Shown piece after piece: positions 1-9,608 of a DNA stretch of 64,000 bases. The DNA comes from Sphagnum compactum. Lineage: Eukaryota > Bryophyta > Sphagnopsida > Sphagnales. The notes under the pieces are model-generated. The model saw only the letters and a list, made by a program, of their open reading frames with translations. It made no database searches and was not told the origin of the DNA. Numbering within the stretch: position 1 is the stretch's first letter; each line of letters begins with the position of its first letter. A program made the translations under genes and the position numbers. Where the stretch lies: NCBI GenBank assembly GCA_965153455.1, contig OZ234501.1:11532001-11596000 (forward strand), written 5' to 3'.

Positions 1-578
1 TGGCACGTTAATGGCATGTTAATTCACTACACCCTACAGAAAATTGCAATGGGACACAAAAAGTGAACCACTATAGCTTTCATTCACCTTCTATTATTAC
101 TAAATTGTCTATTATGCTTGTTGTTTGGAATGACATGTGTCATGTCTATTGTGACTATAATGTCTACTATAACTAGGCAATATGTTTTACATGTGTCATT
201 ATTTGTATAGTTCATTAAATTTACTTTTAATTGGATAACATGCTTGTTGTATGTCATAATGGGTGTAAATTCAATTTGTTATCAAATATCTAGATAACTG
301 TAACATACATGTAAAACACATGCAAATTCTATAATCTTAAATGTAAAGTGAACTCAACCAAATTAAAGTGTGTTATTCACTAATCACAAACATTACATAT
401 TTCCTATATACACATTTAAGCAAATGATATTATAACATAAAGATAACATAATACATGAACTTGAGTTGATAACTTGAAGGTTTGAAAATGTGGCATTATA
501 TTACCTTACACATTGGTACACTATAAGTTACAAGCATGTGTAACAATTGTACAAGGGCTCCTAGTTAAATAAATAAAT
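1..578. other. AT-rich non-coding flank
   Basis: I see no gene or element signature in this stretch. It is AT-rich with few CpG dinucleotides and has no open frame worth reporting. It forms the outer flank of the Helitron that begins near 579. Confidence 0.6.
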
Positions 579-614
579 ACTAGTGGGTACCCGTGACGTT
601 CGGACACAATCCGA
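579..614 (-). other. candidate Helitron 3' terminus with hairpin
   Basis: On the minus strand the sequence ends in CACTAGT. About 17 bases inside this end is a hairpin with stem TCGGA/TCCGA and loop CACAA (600-614). Helitrons end in CTRRT preceded by a GC-rich hairpin, so the layout fits. Against it, Helitrons normally insert between A and T, and here the next minus-strand base after CTAGT is A. The palindrome GGGTACCC lies between the hairpin and the end. Confidence 0.5.
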
Positions 615-745
615 CCGTGCCCAGTCCGCCCGTGCCCAGCCCGCCCATGCCCGTGCCCAGTCCCGTGCCCGTGCCCGTGCCCGTGCCCAGTCCGTGCCAA
701 GTCCGCCCGTGCCCAGTCCGTCCGTGCCGTGCCCCTCTCCCGGGT
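601..745. repeat. GC-rich minisatellite (CGTGCCCAGTCCG-like units)
   Basis: A degenerate tandem array of units such as CGTGCCCAGTCCGCC and CGTGCC lies directly inside the presumed Helitron 3' end. It produces overlapping open frames of low complexity on both strands, which I do not regard as genes. It may have grown out of the terminal hairpin. Confidence 0.8.
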
Positions 746-1254
746 CTAATTTTTTTTTTAAAGTGATCAAATCCAGTGTGTCTTAAGATTTTCTATAGCC
801 AGAATTCGAATTTAAAAAAAGAAATTTTCATTTTGTATACATCATTCAAGCAGTGCTCCCCACCCCTCTCCAATTTTGTGATGTTCCTCAAGTGGTGATC
901 ATCCATAAGTAACCCGTGACTGCAAGGCACAGCACGGCACTGATGCAGTGCAATAGTGGTGACAGTTGGCGATGTTTCACTTGATGATCACATTCATTCC
1001 TGGTACGTTTGCATCTGAAGTTACAGGTACAGGCATGAGTCATTGGGATGAGCCTGCATGGTCACTTTATCTAAAATCCATTACATGCCTAGAAATCCTA
1101 TGGAGGGAATGTCTGATATATATAAAAGCCCCATTTTAGTCTAATGCAATCTAATCCAACCCATCCCCTTGGACGAAACCAAAGCCCGAGCCCTGAAAAA
1201 AAACTGGGAGTCCAAAGGAGACCCCAAAGAACCCCATACCCACAAGAAGAATCA
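746..1254. other. Helitron 3' non-coding region
   Basis: This is the stretch between the RepHel stop codon and the terminal minisatellite. I see no gene. There is a plus-strand TATA-like string, TATATATAAAAG, near 1118-1130, which has no supporting context. Confidence 0.4.
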
Positions 1255-2825
1255 CTACAGCACCTCGCGGTAGACCACATTACTGGTGTAAACGCTAGCA
1301 GGAGCCCTGCTGCCACCCCGGACCAGCACCTGGATGCCCCGCCGTGAGCCGCACCGAGAGAAAGCCACATAAAGCTGCCCATGGCCAAAAACAGGCTTGG
1401 GCAGGTACACCCCCACTGTCTGCAGTGTCTGCCCCTGGGCCTTGTTGATAGTCATGGTAAATGCGGGCCGCAACGGGAACTGCCGCCAGCGGAGAGTAAA
1501 AGGCATCCTCTCCGTGTCAGAGGGAGTGATGTTGAGGCGGGGAATGAAAACGCGCCTGCCCTTGTCCGGTCCTGTGATAATCTCAGCATCAATTATGTGC
1601 TACATCAGCTTGACCACAATAAGCCGAGTGCCATTTGCAAGGCCGCCCGGCATATTCCGCAGCAAAATCACCGGGCAGCCTTTCTGCAGGGTCAAAGTGT
1701 GGGGTGGCACCCCTGACATGCTGAAGGAGTTTAGAAACTCGGTGGGGTAAACCCCTCTCTGTTCGCCTTGCACAACAGAATCAGCGCTGTGGTACGTGCA
1801 GCGCTGTGCTGGTGTGTCGTGAGGTGTGGTGAGGTCAAACCGATTCATGATGGCGATGTTGATGCTGTCAACGTCCTCGTTCAGAGGAGTTAAAATGGCC
1901 CTCTGAATGATGTGCTCATTGCGTGACTGCGAGTCTGTGAAGCGGCCAAGGTCGCCGTAAACTTCATCCACTAGGCTATCAATGGTGTCACCCTGGCAGC
2001 ACATGTCTTCTGGGATCAAAATAGCCTCCTCCCCAACCTCAGGAAAGACTTGCTCTGTGCGCTCCCCAATGCGCTGCAAGTAGTCTGCCCAAGCTTGCTG
2101 TTATTGGGCATCGGCCGCAGCGTTGGCTCCGCCCTGTGCCAAAAGCCTCTGAACACGCATGTTTTCATGCAGCTGACGCACTTTAACACGGTGCCAAAGG
2201 ACTGCGGACCTCTTGAGACTGGCATCCACAATCTGGCCTCTCGTGCCCCGGGGAACCACATGCAATATCTGCCTAAAATCACCTCCCATGACAACAACCT
2301 TGCCCCCAAAAAGCATGTCCTTTAAGGCAGGGTCAATAGCACCCATAACATGCTGGAGCGTGCGGTTCACAGCCTCAAACACATGCTTGTGGGCCATGGG
2401 TGCCTCATCCCACACAATGAGGCGTGCAGCTCGAATCAAGGCCGCTTGTGGACTGTTCAGGGGAACATAGCAAGTAGAGGAGCCACAAAGGCCTGCTATG
2501 GGAATTTTGAAACGTGAGTGAGCTGTGCAGCCGCCCTCCAAAAGCAGGGCTGCAATGCCAGAAGATGCCATCGATAACGTTATGTCACCAGTACAGCGCA
2601 CCCTGCTGAGTAGGCACCTATAGAGGAAAGTTTTGCCAGCCCCTCCCAGCCCATCAACAAAAAAGGTTTTGTCCACCGGCCTGGGGTCATGGATCGCGTC
2701 AATGACATTGTCGTAAATGGAGCGCTGGTGCTAATTTAGCAAAGGCATATCCCGAGCAAGCTGCTGAGCTTGCCGCGTCACATTGTACTTGGCCCGCTCC
2801 TCGGATACAGCGGCGTCCCCCGGGG

Positions 2826-2869
2826 CAGCCAGCTGTGTAGGGATAGGCAGCCAGCTGTGTAGGGATAGG
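2826..2869 (-). repeat. 22-bp tandem duplication causing a frameshift
   Basis: Two exact copies of a 22-bp unit (CAGCCAGCTGTG... on the plus strand) stand head to tail at 2826-2847 and 2848-2869. Because 22 is not a multiple of three, the duplication shifts the helicase reading frame. Removing one copy joins the segment ending FELPIPTQLAA to the following helicase N-terminus. It looks like a late replication-slippage event in the RepHel gene. Confidence 0.9.
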
Positions 2870-3046
2870 CAGCTCAAAATCCTCTAGGGTTTCCCCCCCT
2901 TGGGCCTACAGCAACTGCTCCACTTCCCCGCAAGCCCTTGTCAAGGATGGCCTGGTCCAGCTGCCGGTTGGGCGTTACCTGCGCGACGCAATCGGGGGGA
3001 GGGGGGGGGTTATAATCCAGAAGGGCATAGTTATTCATGCTTATAA

Positions 3047-3298
3047 CTGGCAAGGAAATCTAGTCTGTAATAGGATCTAGCAGCTCGTTGGGCACCACCT
3101 GGAGGAGCTTGGCCTTAGGTTCAGCAGACGCAATCCAGTGGGGTTTGCAGCACCAATATGTGGTAAGACTCATTAAATGAAATGTGCGGAATGATGCTGA
3201 GGGATCAGCTTTCCAGTACATTGAATCCAATAATCGGCCATTCAATAGAGAAGTTTCTAGGCAGCAGTTCAAAGAAGACAGCAGAACACAACTTATAC
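3047..3298 (-). other. predicted intron 3 of RepHel
   Basis: The 5' splice site is G|GTATAAG at 3298 and the acceptor is TTGCCAG ending at 3047. Splicing keeps phase (a codon split after its first base) and joins the Rep C-terminal region to the segment MNNYALLDYN, which begins the linker to the helicase. Reading straight through gives about 80 residues with no Rep-like features and then a stop. Length is 252 nt. Confidence 0.6.
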
Positions 3299-4395
3299 CA
3301 TCACAACCCAACGAAAGGGAGGCTTGCAATATACACTTCCTTTGTGGAGGCCTTTTCGCCACTCGGCGTGCTTGGTGCAGGAAATCCTCCATAAGGGCTC
3401 CCTTATGCCTGTCCCACAGCCGCCCAGGATTGGTGACGTTGTTGTAAATCAACAGGTTGGCAAAAAGCTGCCTCAAGCTTTTGGGCAGTTGCACACCAGC
3501 AGTTTCTGAAAGGCACTGGTCCCATTCAGCATCATTTTGCAACAAGCCACATGCAAGGCAGGCAGCTTTAAAAGTGGGGTGCACAACTGTGGTAGGCGTG
3601 TGGGGCCGGTGGGTAGTTCTGAGGTCCTCAAAGCATGTGGCCCCTGCAACGTGGGTAAGCAAAACTCGCAGATAATAACGCTCGCCCTCAGAAGGTTGCA
3701 CAAAGTACATGCGCCCCACAGTTCCCAATGTGACATGATTGTTTCGGCTTGCACCCCGCCGCCTCGCTGCCTTTTTCCGGAGGTGCCACGCCTTTTTGGA
3801 TTTGCTCCACACATCGATTTCGGGATAATAAGGGTACAGTGTGGTCAGCGCAGCAGGCAGTGGCGGTGCAAGGTCATTGCTGTTGCGAGGCAAAGTGGCT
3901 ACAGCCGCGTATTCAGATTTGGCCTTTCGGTTGAAGTCACACCACCCAGTCAAAGTGGTGGAGTTGTTACGTATCATGGCTTCCCCAACCGTGGTCCCCT
4001 CAGGAAAGTAAGTGGTCTGCTCATTAGGTAGATGAACAGCCAAGCGGTAAACATTGGGGTGCATGCCGTGCAAGTCAAAGGCAAAAAGTCGATGGCAAGC
4101 TTCGCTGGCACTGACATACCGCCCATCGAGGTAATTTTGGACTTCATCCCGGGCGGCAGGCACATTGTTCCCATCGGCCCCACCTCCATCCACCTGAGGC
4201 GTTGCAGCCGGCAGAGCCCCAGCTTCCGACTGCAACACTGCCAAAGCACGGTCGTGACCCTTGTAAACATACTTGTAAAGGTATTTCACAGCCGTGATGG
4301 AGCTGCAGACCTCAACATTGATGTGGCACTGGTACCGCATGGTCAGGCAGGGGTTGTACGGGACGACCCAACGGTTGTCAAAAACAAAGCTTGAG

Positions 4396-4599
4396 CTGCA
4401 AGGGGGATGGGGTAGCAGCAAAAAGTTGTCAGTCACCTTGGCGTCCCTTTCTCGCAGGTTTGGCTTCGCCCTTCTTTCACATCATCATGCTTAAAAATCT
4501 GGAAGAAATGAGTTTCCAGGGTAGACTCAGACACAGACACTTATGGGCAAGTGCACAGGACAGCAACTCACTTGCCAAATTTCCAACAGCTGCACTTAC
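4396..4599 (-). other. predicted intron 2 of RepHel
   Basis: The donor is CCCAA|GTAAGT at 4599 and the acceptor is CCCTTGCAG ending at 4396. Removal of these 204 nt joins TFTHPN to SSFVFDNRWVV in frame across a split codon, restoring the continuous Rep sequence seen in Helitrons. Without splicing the frame stops at once in the donor (TAA at 4596-4598). Confidence 0.82.
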
Positions 4600-5465
4600 T
4601 TGGGGTGGGTGAAGGTCCTGTCGTTGTCCCGTCGACAGTAGGTTGGGTAGCTGCCGGTGGAGTCCTCAGTTTGGGGCTGGAAAGTCTTGGGATAACCCTT
4701 GCTGCAAGCCCCATTCACCATGCAAGGACATGAAGGATGTAAGGCCCCACAGGGCCCATGCAACATGCGAGATGTCACAATGTTGTAAAGCTCGAGGTGA
4801 GTGGATTTGTCTGGAAGCTCGGCACACACGATCCGGTCATAATCGCTGCTGTCACGCAGCTTGTCCTGGCTTCGTAGAATGATCAAAATGTGACCGTGCG
4901 GCAAGCCCCGTTTCTGCCATTCTACCACATGGATGTCCACCACCGTAGTGCCCAAAACACCATTCTGCAAAAGGTCTTTGAGGAGGGCATTGAGCTTCAT
5001 GTTGAACACCCTGGATGTCAAGTCAGGGCGGTCGTTGGCTTCCTCCCCAGGCCTCAGCTCATGCAAAATCTCTGGCCAATTTGGGTTACACGTCATGGTT
5101 ATGAATAGGTCAGGTTTCCCAAACTTTCTGACCAAGGCCATGGAATCCTGGTAGAGCTGGTTCATGTGGTGGGGGCTACCAGCAAAAGTGGATGGAAGGA
5201 CCACTATGCGCCCAAAGTTGGTGCTGTTAGCCCCGTCTTGCTGCATGGCATCTACCATTCCTTTATATTGGTCAGCACGCAGGGTGGTCTGGTTGAGGCG
5301 CACCTACCGTAGCCGTTGCACCTCAACCTTGGAGTACTGGTCAACCACCCACTTTTGATATAGCCTTTTGCCATAAGTGAACGTGCTGTTGATGGGAGGG
5401 TTGCGGTCATGCATGAAGTAAGCCGCGTATTCCCTGGCAGTAACCTTGCGAGCGATGCGCCCTGC

Positions 5466-5741
5466 GGCAACTCCTCTGTCTCGGCCCCTACCCTTACCAC
5501 GGCCCCTGCCCCTACCCTTGCCCCTACCTCCACCACGCCCGGGGTCCACTGCCGGCTCTGCATTAGGCTGCTGCTCATCTTCAGATGGCTGCTGTTGCTC
5601 GTCCTCAGGGGTAGCGGCAACTCCTCTGCCTCGGCCCCTACCCCTACCCCTACCCCTACCTCCACCACGCCCGGGGTCCATTGCCGGCTCCGCATTAGGC
5701 TGCTGCTCATCTTCAGATGGTTGCTATTGCTCGTCCTCAGA
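5466..5741 (-). repeat. duplicated RG-rich / DEQQ-rich coding repeat
   Basis: Two imperfect copies of a coding unit lie in tandem inside RepHel. Each encodes an acidic Gln-rich stretch (SEDEQQPNAEPA) followed by an arginine-glycine tract (GRGRG). Anchors lie 150 bp and 132 bp apart, and the difference is a multiple of the CCCTAC hexamer that encodes the RG tract. One copy has CAG where the other has TAG (5724-5726), which directly shows a C-to-T nonsense change. Confidence 0.85.
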
Positions 5742-5943
5742 GCTTAGCCCATCCACAACCGTAGGGTGGCGCCAGTAATATTTGGGTGCCAGCCGGGCTC
5801 TCCGTGTGGGTGGAAAAGGACAAAATGCAGAGGGTCATAAGCACAGTGGGCATCATTAATCCTCCATAACCCCCCGCCCCTAGCCTGCACCCTGATGTCT
5901 CGTGGATTGCTACCTTCAGGGTCACCGTCTGGATCACCATCGC

Positions 5944-6113
5944 CTGTGAGTAGGCACAAAAAGGAAGACAAATCAGGCACAGCCGGGACAGTTGCTTGGA
6001 TGATGGAAGGAACGTGCTGTCGAGGAACGTAGCAATTAGGACGGCCAGCACCATCCAAAACAGCACAAAATGGGGCACCAAAAAGCAGCCATGCAGCCAC
6101 CCCATTCACTCAC
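5944..6113 (-). other. predicted intron 1 of RepHel
   Basis: The donor is CCTG|GTGAGT at 6113 and the acceptor is CTCACAG ending at 5944. Splicing these 170 nt joins the exon ending in the LMPG segment to DGDPDGDPEG, giving the MPGDG motif typical of the Helitron N-terminal domain, in frame across a split glycine codon. Reading through the donor hits TGA immediately. Confidence 0.82.
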
Positions 6114-6846
6114 CAGGCATCAGGCCGACCACCTCGCTGGATGTGGGGGCGTTGTAGCGGCGGCGGTCAACGCTGCCATCAACATGGATGACAATCTCAT
6201 AGTTAGCCAAGTCTTGAGGGGGCAAATCCATGGCCTGCACAAAGCGCTGAACATAGACATTGCTCCCCAAAAGCATCTGCTGCAGCTCCTGTAAAGTGCG
6301 ACGGTCTAGGTCTACGTTGCCCTGACCGAGAGCAACAAAACGGGCAGCAGCCTGAGCATCCGCATTGTCTATGATATACAGCTGGGCAAACTGATGGGGG
6401 CTCCCTTGATGAGGTGCCAACGGCCCCAGCAAATGACGCACAGCGTCCCTTATGGCAATCATACTGACCCCATCTGCGGGTGACTGGATGTTAATGCCAG
6501 AGGAGGCCATTTGCAAGGAGGAATTGTATTTCCGGATGTGCTTGCGAAAAGATACGGTGGCAAGGGGGAGGCGTGCACCAGGGGCAGGCTCAGAAATGAA
6601 CAGGTCTCGCAATGGTTGAGGAGGAGGAATGGGGAAGAGGGCCTCATAACTGCAAGATCTGCCTTTAGCACAACAAAGGTCTGCGTTCCCCGGGAAGCAT
6701 CATCAGGGCAAATCATAGCTCGGCACTGCTGGCACTCAGTTGTCCTACCCCTATGTCAAGCACCGGAACACTGGCCCCATCAAATTCTGAAAGGGGGATG
6801 CAGGCTGCTATGTGCAAATCTTGCTGACCCCGCGCCTGCCGGTGCC

Positions 6847-7160
6847 GCTCACGGTCGCGGTCCCGCTGCTGCTGGCGCTGCTGGTATGTCAGCCGGGCAT
6901 GGGCCTCCGCCTGCTGCTCACGGTCGCGGTCCCGCTACTGCTGGCGCTGCTGGTATGTCAGCCGAGCACGGGCCTCCACCTGCTGCTCGCGGTGGCGGCG
7001 CCGCTCTTGATGCCACTCCTGGTCTGTCAGCCAGGCACGGGCCTCGGCGTGCTGCTCACGGTCGTGGTCCCCTTGCTGCTGCCGCTCCTGGTTTGTCAGC
7101 CGAGCACGGGCCTCTGCGTGCTGCTCGCGGTCGCAGTCCCGCTGCTGCTGTCGGGTTGCA
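6847..7160 (-). repeat. 69-bp tandem repeat encoding coiled coil in RepHel N-terminus
   Basis: Four full 69-bp units start at 6847, 6916, 6985 and 7054, with a partial fifth from 7123. Each encodes about 23 residues of the type RQQQRDRDREQHAEARARLT, rich in Gln, Arg and Glu, a strong coiled-coil candidate. The period is an exact multiple of three and the frame is kept. Unit 2 carries TAG at 6935-6937 where unit 1 has CAG at the same place. Long plus-strand frames here are shadows. Confidence 0.9.
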
Positions 7161-7309
7161 GTGGACATGCAGTCAAGATAGTTCCGCTGGCGGTCAACGG
7201 CAGACAACCTGTTCCTGGAGACGACGTTCACAGCAGCCGCAGCGCAACTACCAGAGGAAAAACACCACCCAAGGGGAAAAAAAAAAAGTGCATTTTCAAA
7301 TTTAATCAA

Positions 7310-7878
7310 ATAAGAAGTGTATCATTTTTTAACTAAAACATCTTGTGATTGAATACATGAATTATTAGTTTATTGTGTAACACTTTTGATTTGTTTTTAA
7401 AAATATATTTTGTTAAATACAATTCATTCTTTTTTACCATGATGATGCCACAAAGTAGTTTCTATGCCTTTTTTGGATTTATTTGTTAATTGATTTATAT
7501 AAGATTATATTTTCAAATTTTTATTTGTTGTAATTGTATTAATGAGCTCAACAATGTACCGTCACCAAAAGAGAAGGTAATAAAATTTGCACCTAATGAA
7601 TTGAAACCTTATATATATAAACAACTATGAGGTTTTGTAGTAGAATAGAACAATTGTTGAAGACATTGTCATTGGTTTTTCTTACTTTACAATGTCTTAT
7701 GACATAAAGATTATGTCCAAGAGCTGCTGGAGACAATAATGAATGCAGCTTCTTCTTCATAGGCATTACTACAATCCATTCTCGGATAAGAACAAATGCA
7801 TCAAACACAAAAATTTGATAATGGATCCCATAACAAGTTGCTGGAAGATTGTTCTTCGAAGAAGAGTTGCCGGAGGTT
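7310..7878. other. AT-rich spacer
   Basis: This spacer lies between the Helitron coding region and the 139-bp duplication. I see no gene. The unlocated Helitron 5' end may be here. Confidence 0.4.
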
Positions 7879-8156
7879 AGGATTGCTCAATTGTCTTTGA
7901 AGAGTTGCTGGAGATTCAAATCTGCTACAACGCTTCTTCGAGAAGAGCAATCGTAATATAAATCTCCAACAACTCTACGAAGAGTGAAGAGCAATCTCCA
8001 ACAACGACATAATTGGCAGGATTGCTTAATTGTCTTCGAAGAGTTGCTGGAGATTCAAATCTGCTGCAACGTTTCTTCGAGAAGAGCAATCGTAATATAA
8101 ATCTCCAGCAACTCTACGAAAAGCGAAGAGCAATCTCCAGCAACGACATAATTGGC
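7879..8156. repeat. 139-bp tandem duplication with internal inverted repeats
   Basis: Two copies at 7879-8017 and 8018-8156 differ by only a few transitions. Each contains imperfect inverted arms, GAGTTGCTGGAGATT and AATCTCCAGCAACTC, around a loop that itself holds the small palindrome CTTCGAGAAG, so each unit can fold into a hairpin. A related partial copy lies just upstream (about 7838-7878). The array ends 15 bp before a TATA box. Confidence 0.85.
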
Positions 8157-8170
8157 ATGCAAATGCGTAT

Positions 8171-8180
8171 CTATAAATAA
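8171..8180 (+). promoter_or_regulatory. TATA box candidate
   Basis: The string CTATAAATAA is a strong plant TATA match. A transcription start about 30 bp downstream would fall near 8205. It follows the hairpin duplication and precedes a GC-richer stretch with a small ORF. A very short upstream ORF (ATG then TAA after three codons) lies at about 8199. Confidence 0.45.
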
Positions 8181-8468
8181 GGTGCTGGAAGGTTGTAGAT
8201 GCGGGGGTAAAAACACAAAAGCAAAACAAGATCAGAAATCAAAAGAGCAGCAGTACTGACGTCCCAGTCAGGCCGCCGCTGCTGAGGAGAAGGAGGAGGA
8301 GGAGGAGGAGGAGCACGGCGAAGAAGGCGCTCCTTAATAACGCGTCTATTCCTCCTGCTGTTGCTGCTACTGCTGCTGACACTTGACCTGGCACGAACCT
8401 TGAGAGGAAAGAGTGTGCTCCAGTTGCCACTGATCATCGACCGGTGGGAGAGAAAAACCATACCTCCA

Positions 8469-8657
8469 ATGCATGCACACGAAGACGAAGAAGAAGAAGA
8501 AGAAGCAGAATTATTCTTCCAATTCCCGGAGTGTTCCCCGCCATCGCTGAATGCGAAAGATCGAAGAAGGGAGCTCTTGAAGATGAAAAGGAAAGCAAGC
8601 ATAGCAAGCGCAAGACTCGCGAGGAGAGCCGGAAAGGGAAGGGCCAAGAAAACTTAA
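8469..8657 (+). CDS. small acidic/basic ORF, hypothetical
   Basis: The frame has 62 codons from ATG 8469 to TAA 8655-8657. The product starts MHAHEDEEEEEE, an acidic run encoded by a GAA repeat, and ends in a basic tail (KMKRKAS... RRAGKGRAKK) like a nuclear localisation signal. There is no recognisable domain. In its favour are the upstream TATA box, higher GC content and normal CpG use, unlike the neighbourhood. Against it are the short length, low complexity and equally open frames on both strands. I rate it possible but unproven. Confidence 0.3.
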   Translation: MHAHEDEEEEEEAELFFQFPECSPPSLNAKDRRRELLKMKRKASIASARLARRAGKGRAKKT

Positions 8658-8829
8658 GCAAGACGCACAGACAGAAGAAAACTAATGTGTGTGTGTTTGT
8701 GCAGCGAAGAACGGCGAAGAACCTCTTCGTGAATTTTGGATGAATGAAGAAAACGGGCTTCATCTTGGAAGAAATGGGGTTCCGTCCATTCAGACAGACG
8801 CACAGACAGACTTAGTGAATTAATAGATA

Positions 8830-8831
<2 letters not shown>

Positions 8832-8863
<32 letters not shown>
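8832..8863. repeat. (AT)n microsatellite
   Basis: A run of alternating AT of about 16 units. Confidence 0.95.
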
Positions 8864-8869
<6 letters not shown>

Positions 8870-8947
8870 ACAAAATTAAAACATCTTTGAGGTTGTTAGT
8901 TTTCATGGCCATAGGATAATGTACCCTATAGCATCCCCTATAGTTTT

Positions 8948-9513
8948 TTAAGGAACATCATAGTCAAATGAAAGGAATGGCAAAATAACAGTTGGTAACA
9001 AACTTGATGTCATAACAATAGATAAAGAACTTGCTAGCATTTCCTTATGATGTATAACAACATCCCCACCTGCAAATTTCACAAAATTACCATTGCATAA
9101 GGTTGCCCTCCATTTTTGCCATGAAGGTAGATGGTTGCATTTGTCTTGTATTGCAACAACCAAAACAACATTACTAGTGTTCATTAGAATGCAACCAACA
9201 ACATTTAATACATCAACTTATGATCCCTTAAATCCACATGTTGTCAATCATTTTGAAATATGCAAAAGACAATTTTGTTATAACTTATAATAATGTAATG
9301 AATGGCAAGTAGATTTGATAGTTTGCTTACCATTGGGTGGACTTCATTGGTCGTTGAATCAATATCCTCTACAAATTTTGAAAAGTGGATGCCTAGTGGG
9401 ATGCATGTACCCAAAACCATTGCCTGGTTTTTTGTCAAAATTGCAAATTCAAACTTAGAACCCCCATTAATAGTGCCTTTGATTTGCAAGTTTCCAAATG
9501 CATGCAAAAACAA
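8948..9513 (-). other. unassigned coding-like segments
   Basis: Two open minus-strand segments lie at 9513-9290 and 9184-8948. The first has a good splice donor (CCAATG|GTAAGC) at its end, and the second contains a possible small intron (GTAATTT...TTGCAG). The translations read like ordinary protein (for example GTINGGSKFEFAILTKN), but I recognise no family. They lie just downstream of the FCP1-domain pseudogene on the same strand and could be exons of a separate decayed gene. Confidence 0.3.
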
Positions 9514-9608
9514 AACATAAATTAGACTGCATATCTATACTAGGAATTTGCAGCTAGAATTCAATAACACAATTACTACATTTAAAAACATTATATAAGA
9601 ACATGGGG

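Larger units (their letters stand above)
1255..7168 (-). pseudogene. Helitron RepHel (HUH Rep / Pif1-like helicase), broken
   Basis: This is the Helitron replication initiator and helicase, which nicks, unwinds and transfers element DNA. N to C on the minus strand: a coiled-coil region of 23-residue repeats (7160-6847); a zinc-finger-like C-x2-C segment (ECQQCRAM) and LCCAKG; the conserved FRKHIR and MPGDGD segments (6612-5930); an RG-rich linker (5710-5430); the Rep domain with HUH motif RGLPHGH (within 5303-4600) and KYLYKYVYKGHD; then a Pif1/RecD-type helicase with Walker A GLGGAGKT, Walker B LIVWDEAP, GGDFRQ, LHENMR and the C-terminal TINKAQGQ and YVAFSR motifs. In-frame stops lie at 1600, 2101, 2731, 2906, 5304, 5724 and 6935. 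Frameshifts lie near 6680, 5750 and 2940, and a 22-bp duplication adds another. The natural stop is at 1255. The start ATG at 7166-7168 is my choice; a longer N-terminus is possible. Confidence 0.88.
579..7300 (-). mobile_element. Helitron, autonomous-type, decayed
   Basis: A rolling-circle (Helitron) transposon lies in minus orientation. It is defined by one long RepHel pseudogene carrying both an HUH Rep domain and a Pif1-like helicase, the hallmark of autonomous Helitrons. The element is much GC-richer than the DNA around it. The probable 3' end is at 579-583, where the plus strand reads ACTAG, the complement of a CTRRT terminus, with a short hairpin just inside it. I could not find the 5' end (a TC terminus on the minus strand); it should lie upstream of the first coding residues, somewhere beyond 7170, so the right-hand boundary given is a guess. 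Confidence 0.85.

Noticed and set aside
583-786. Arg/Ala/Pro-rich frames on both strands
   Set aside because: They are translations of the GC-rich minisatellite and have no protein features.
1255-7168. A reassigned genetic code with TAA/TAG read as Gln
   Set aside because: Many stops fall at Gln positions, but others fall at Trp or Arg, TGA is also used, and frameshifts accompany them. The same frames use CAG and CAA freely. Decay by transitions explains it better.
1381-7336. Long plus-strand frames opposite RepHel, such as 6511-7305 and 6812-7336
   Set aside because: They are shadows of the minus-strand coding sequence and its repeats. Their Leu/Pro runs mirror Gln/Arg codons.
7930-8095. 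Heat-shock-element-like TTC-GA-GAA motifs in the 139-bp repeats
   Set aside because: Only two adjoining units with poor spacing occur per copy, which is too weak to call a regulatory site.
8171-8647. 158-codon minus-strand frame with a Leu/Phe-rich start and Ser run
   Set aside because: It needs a non-ATG start and is the complement of GAA and GGA repeats. The TATA box favours the other strand.
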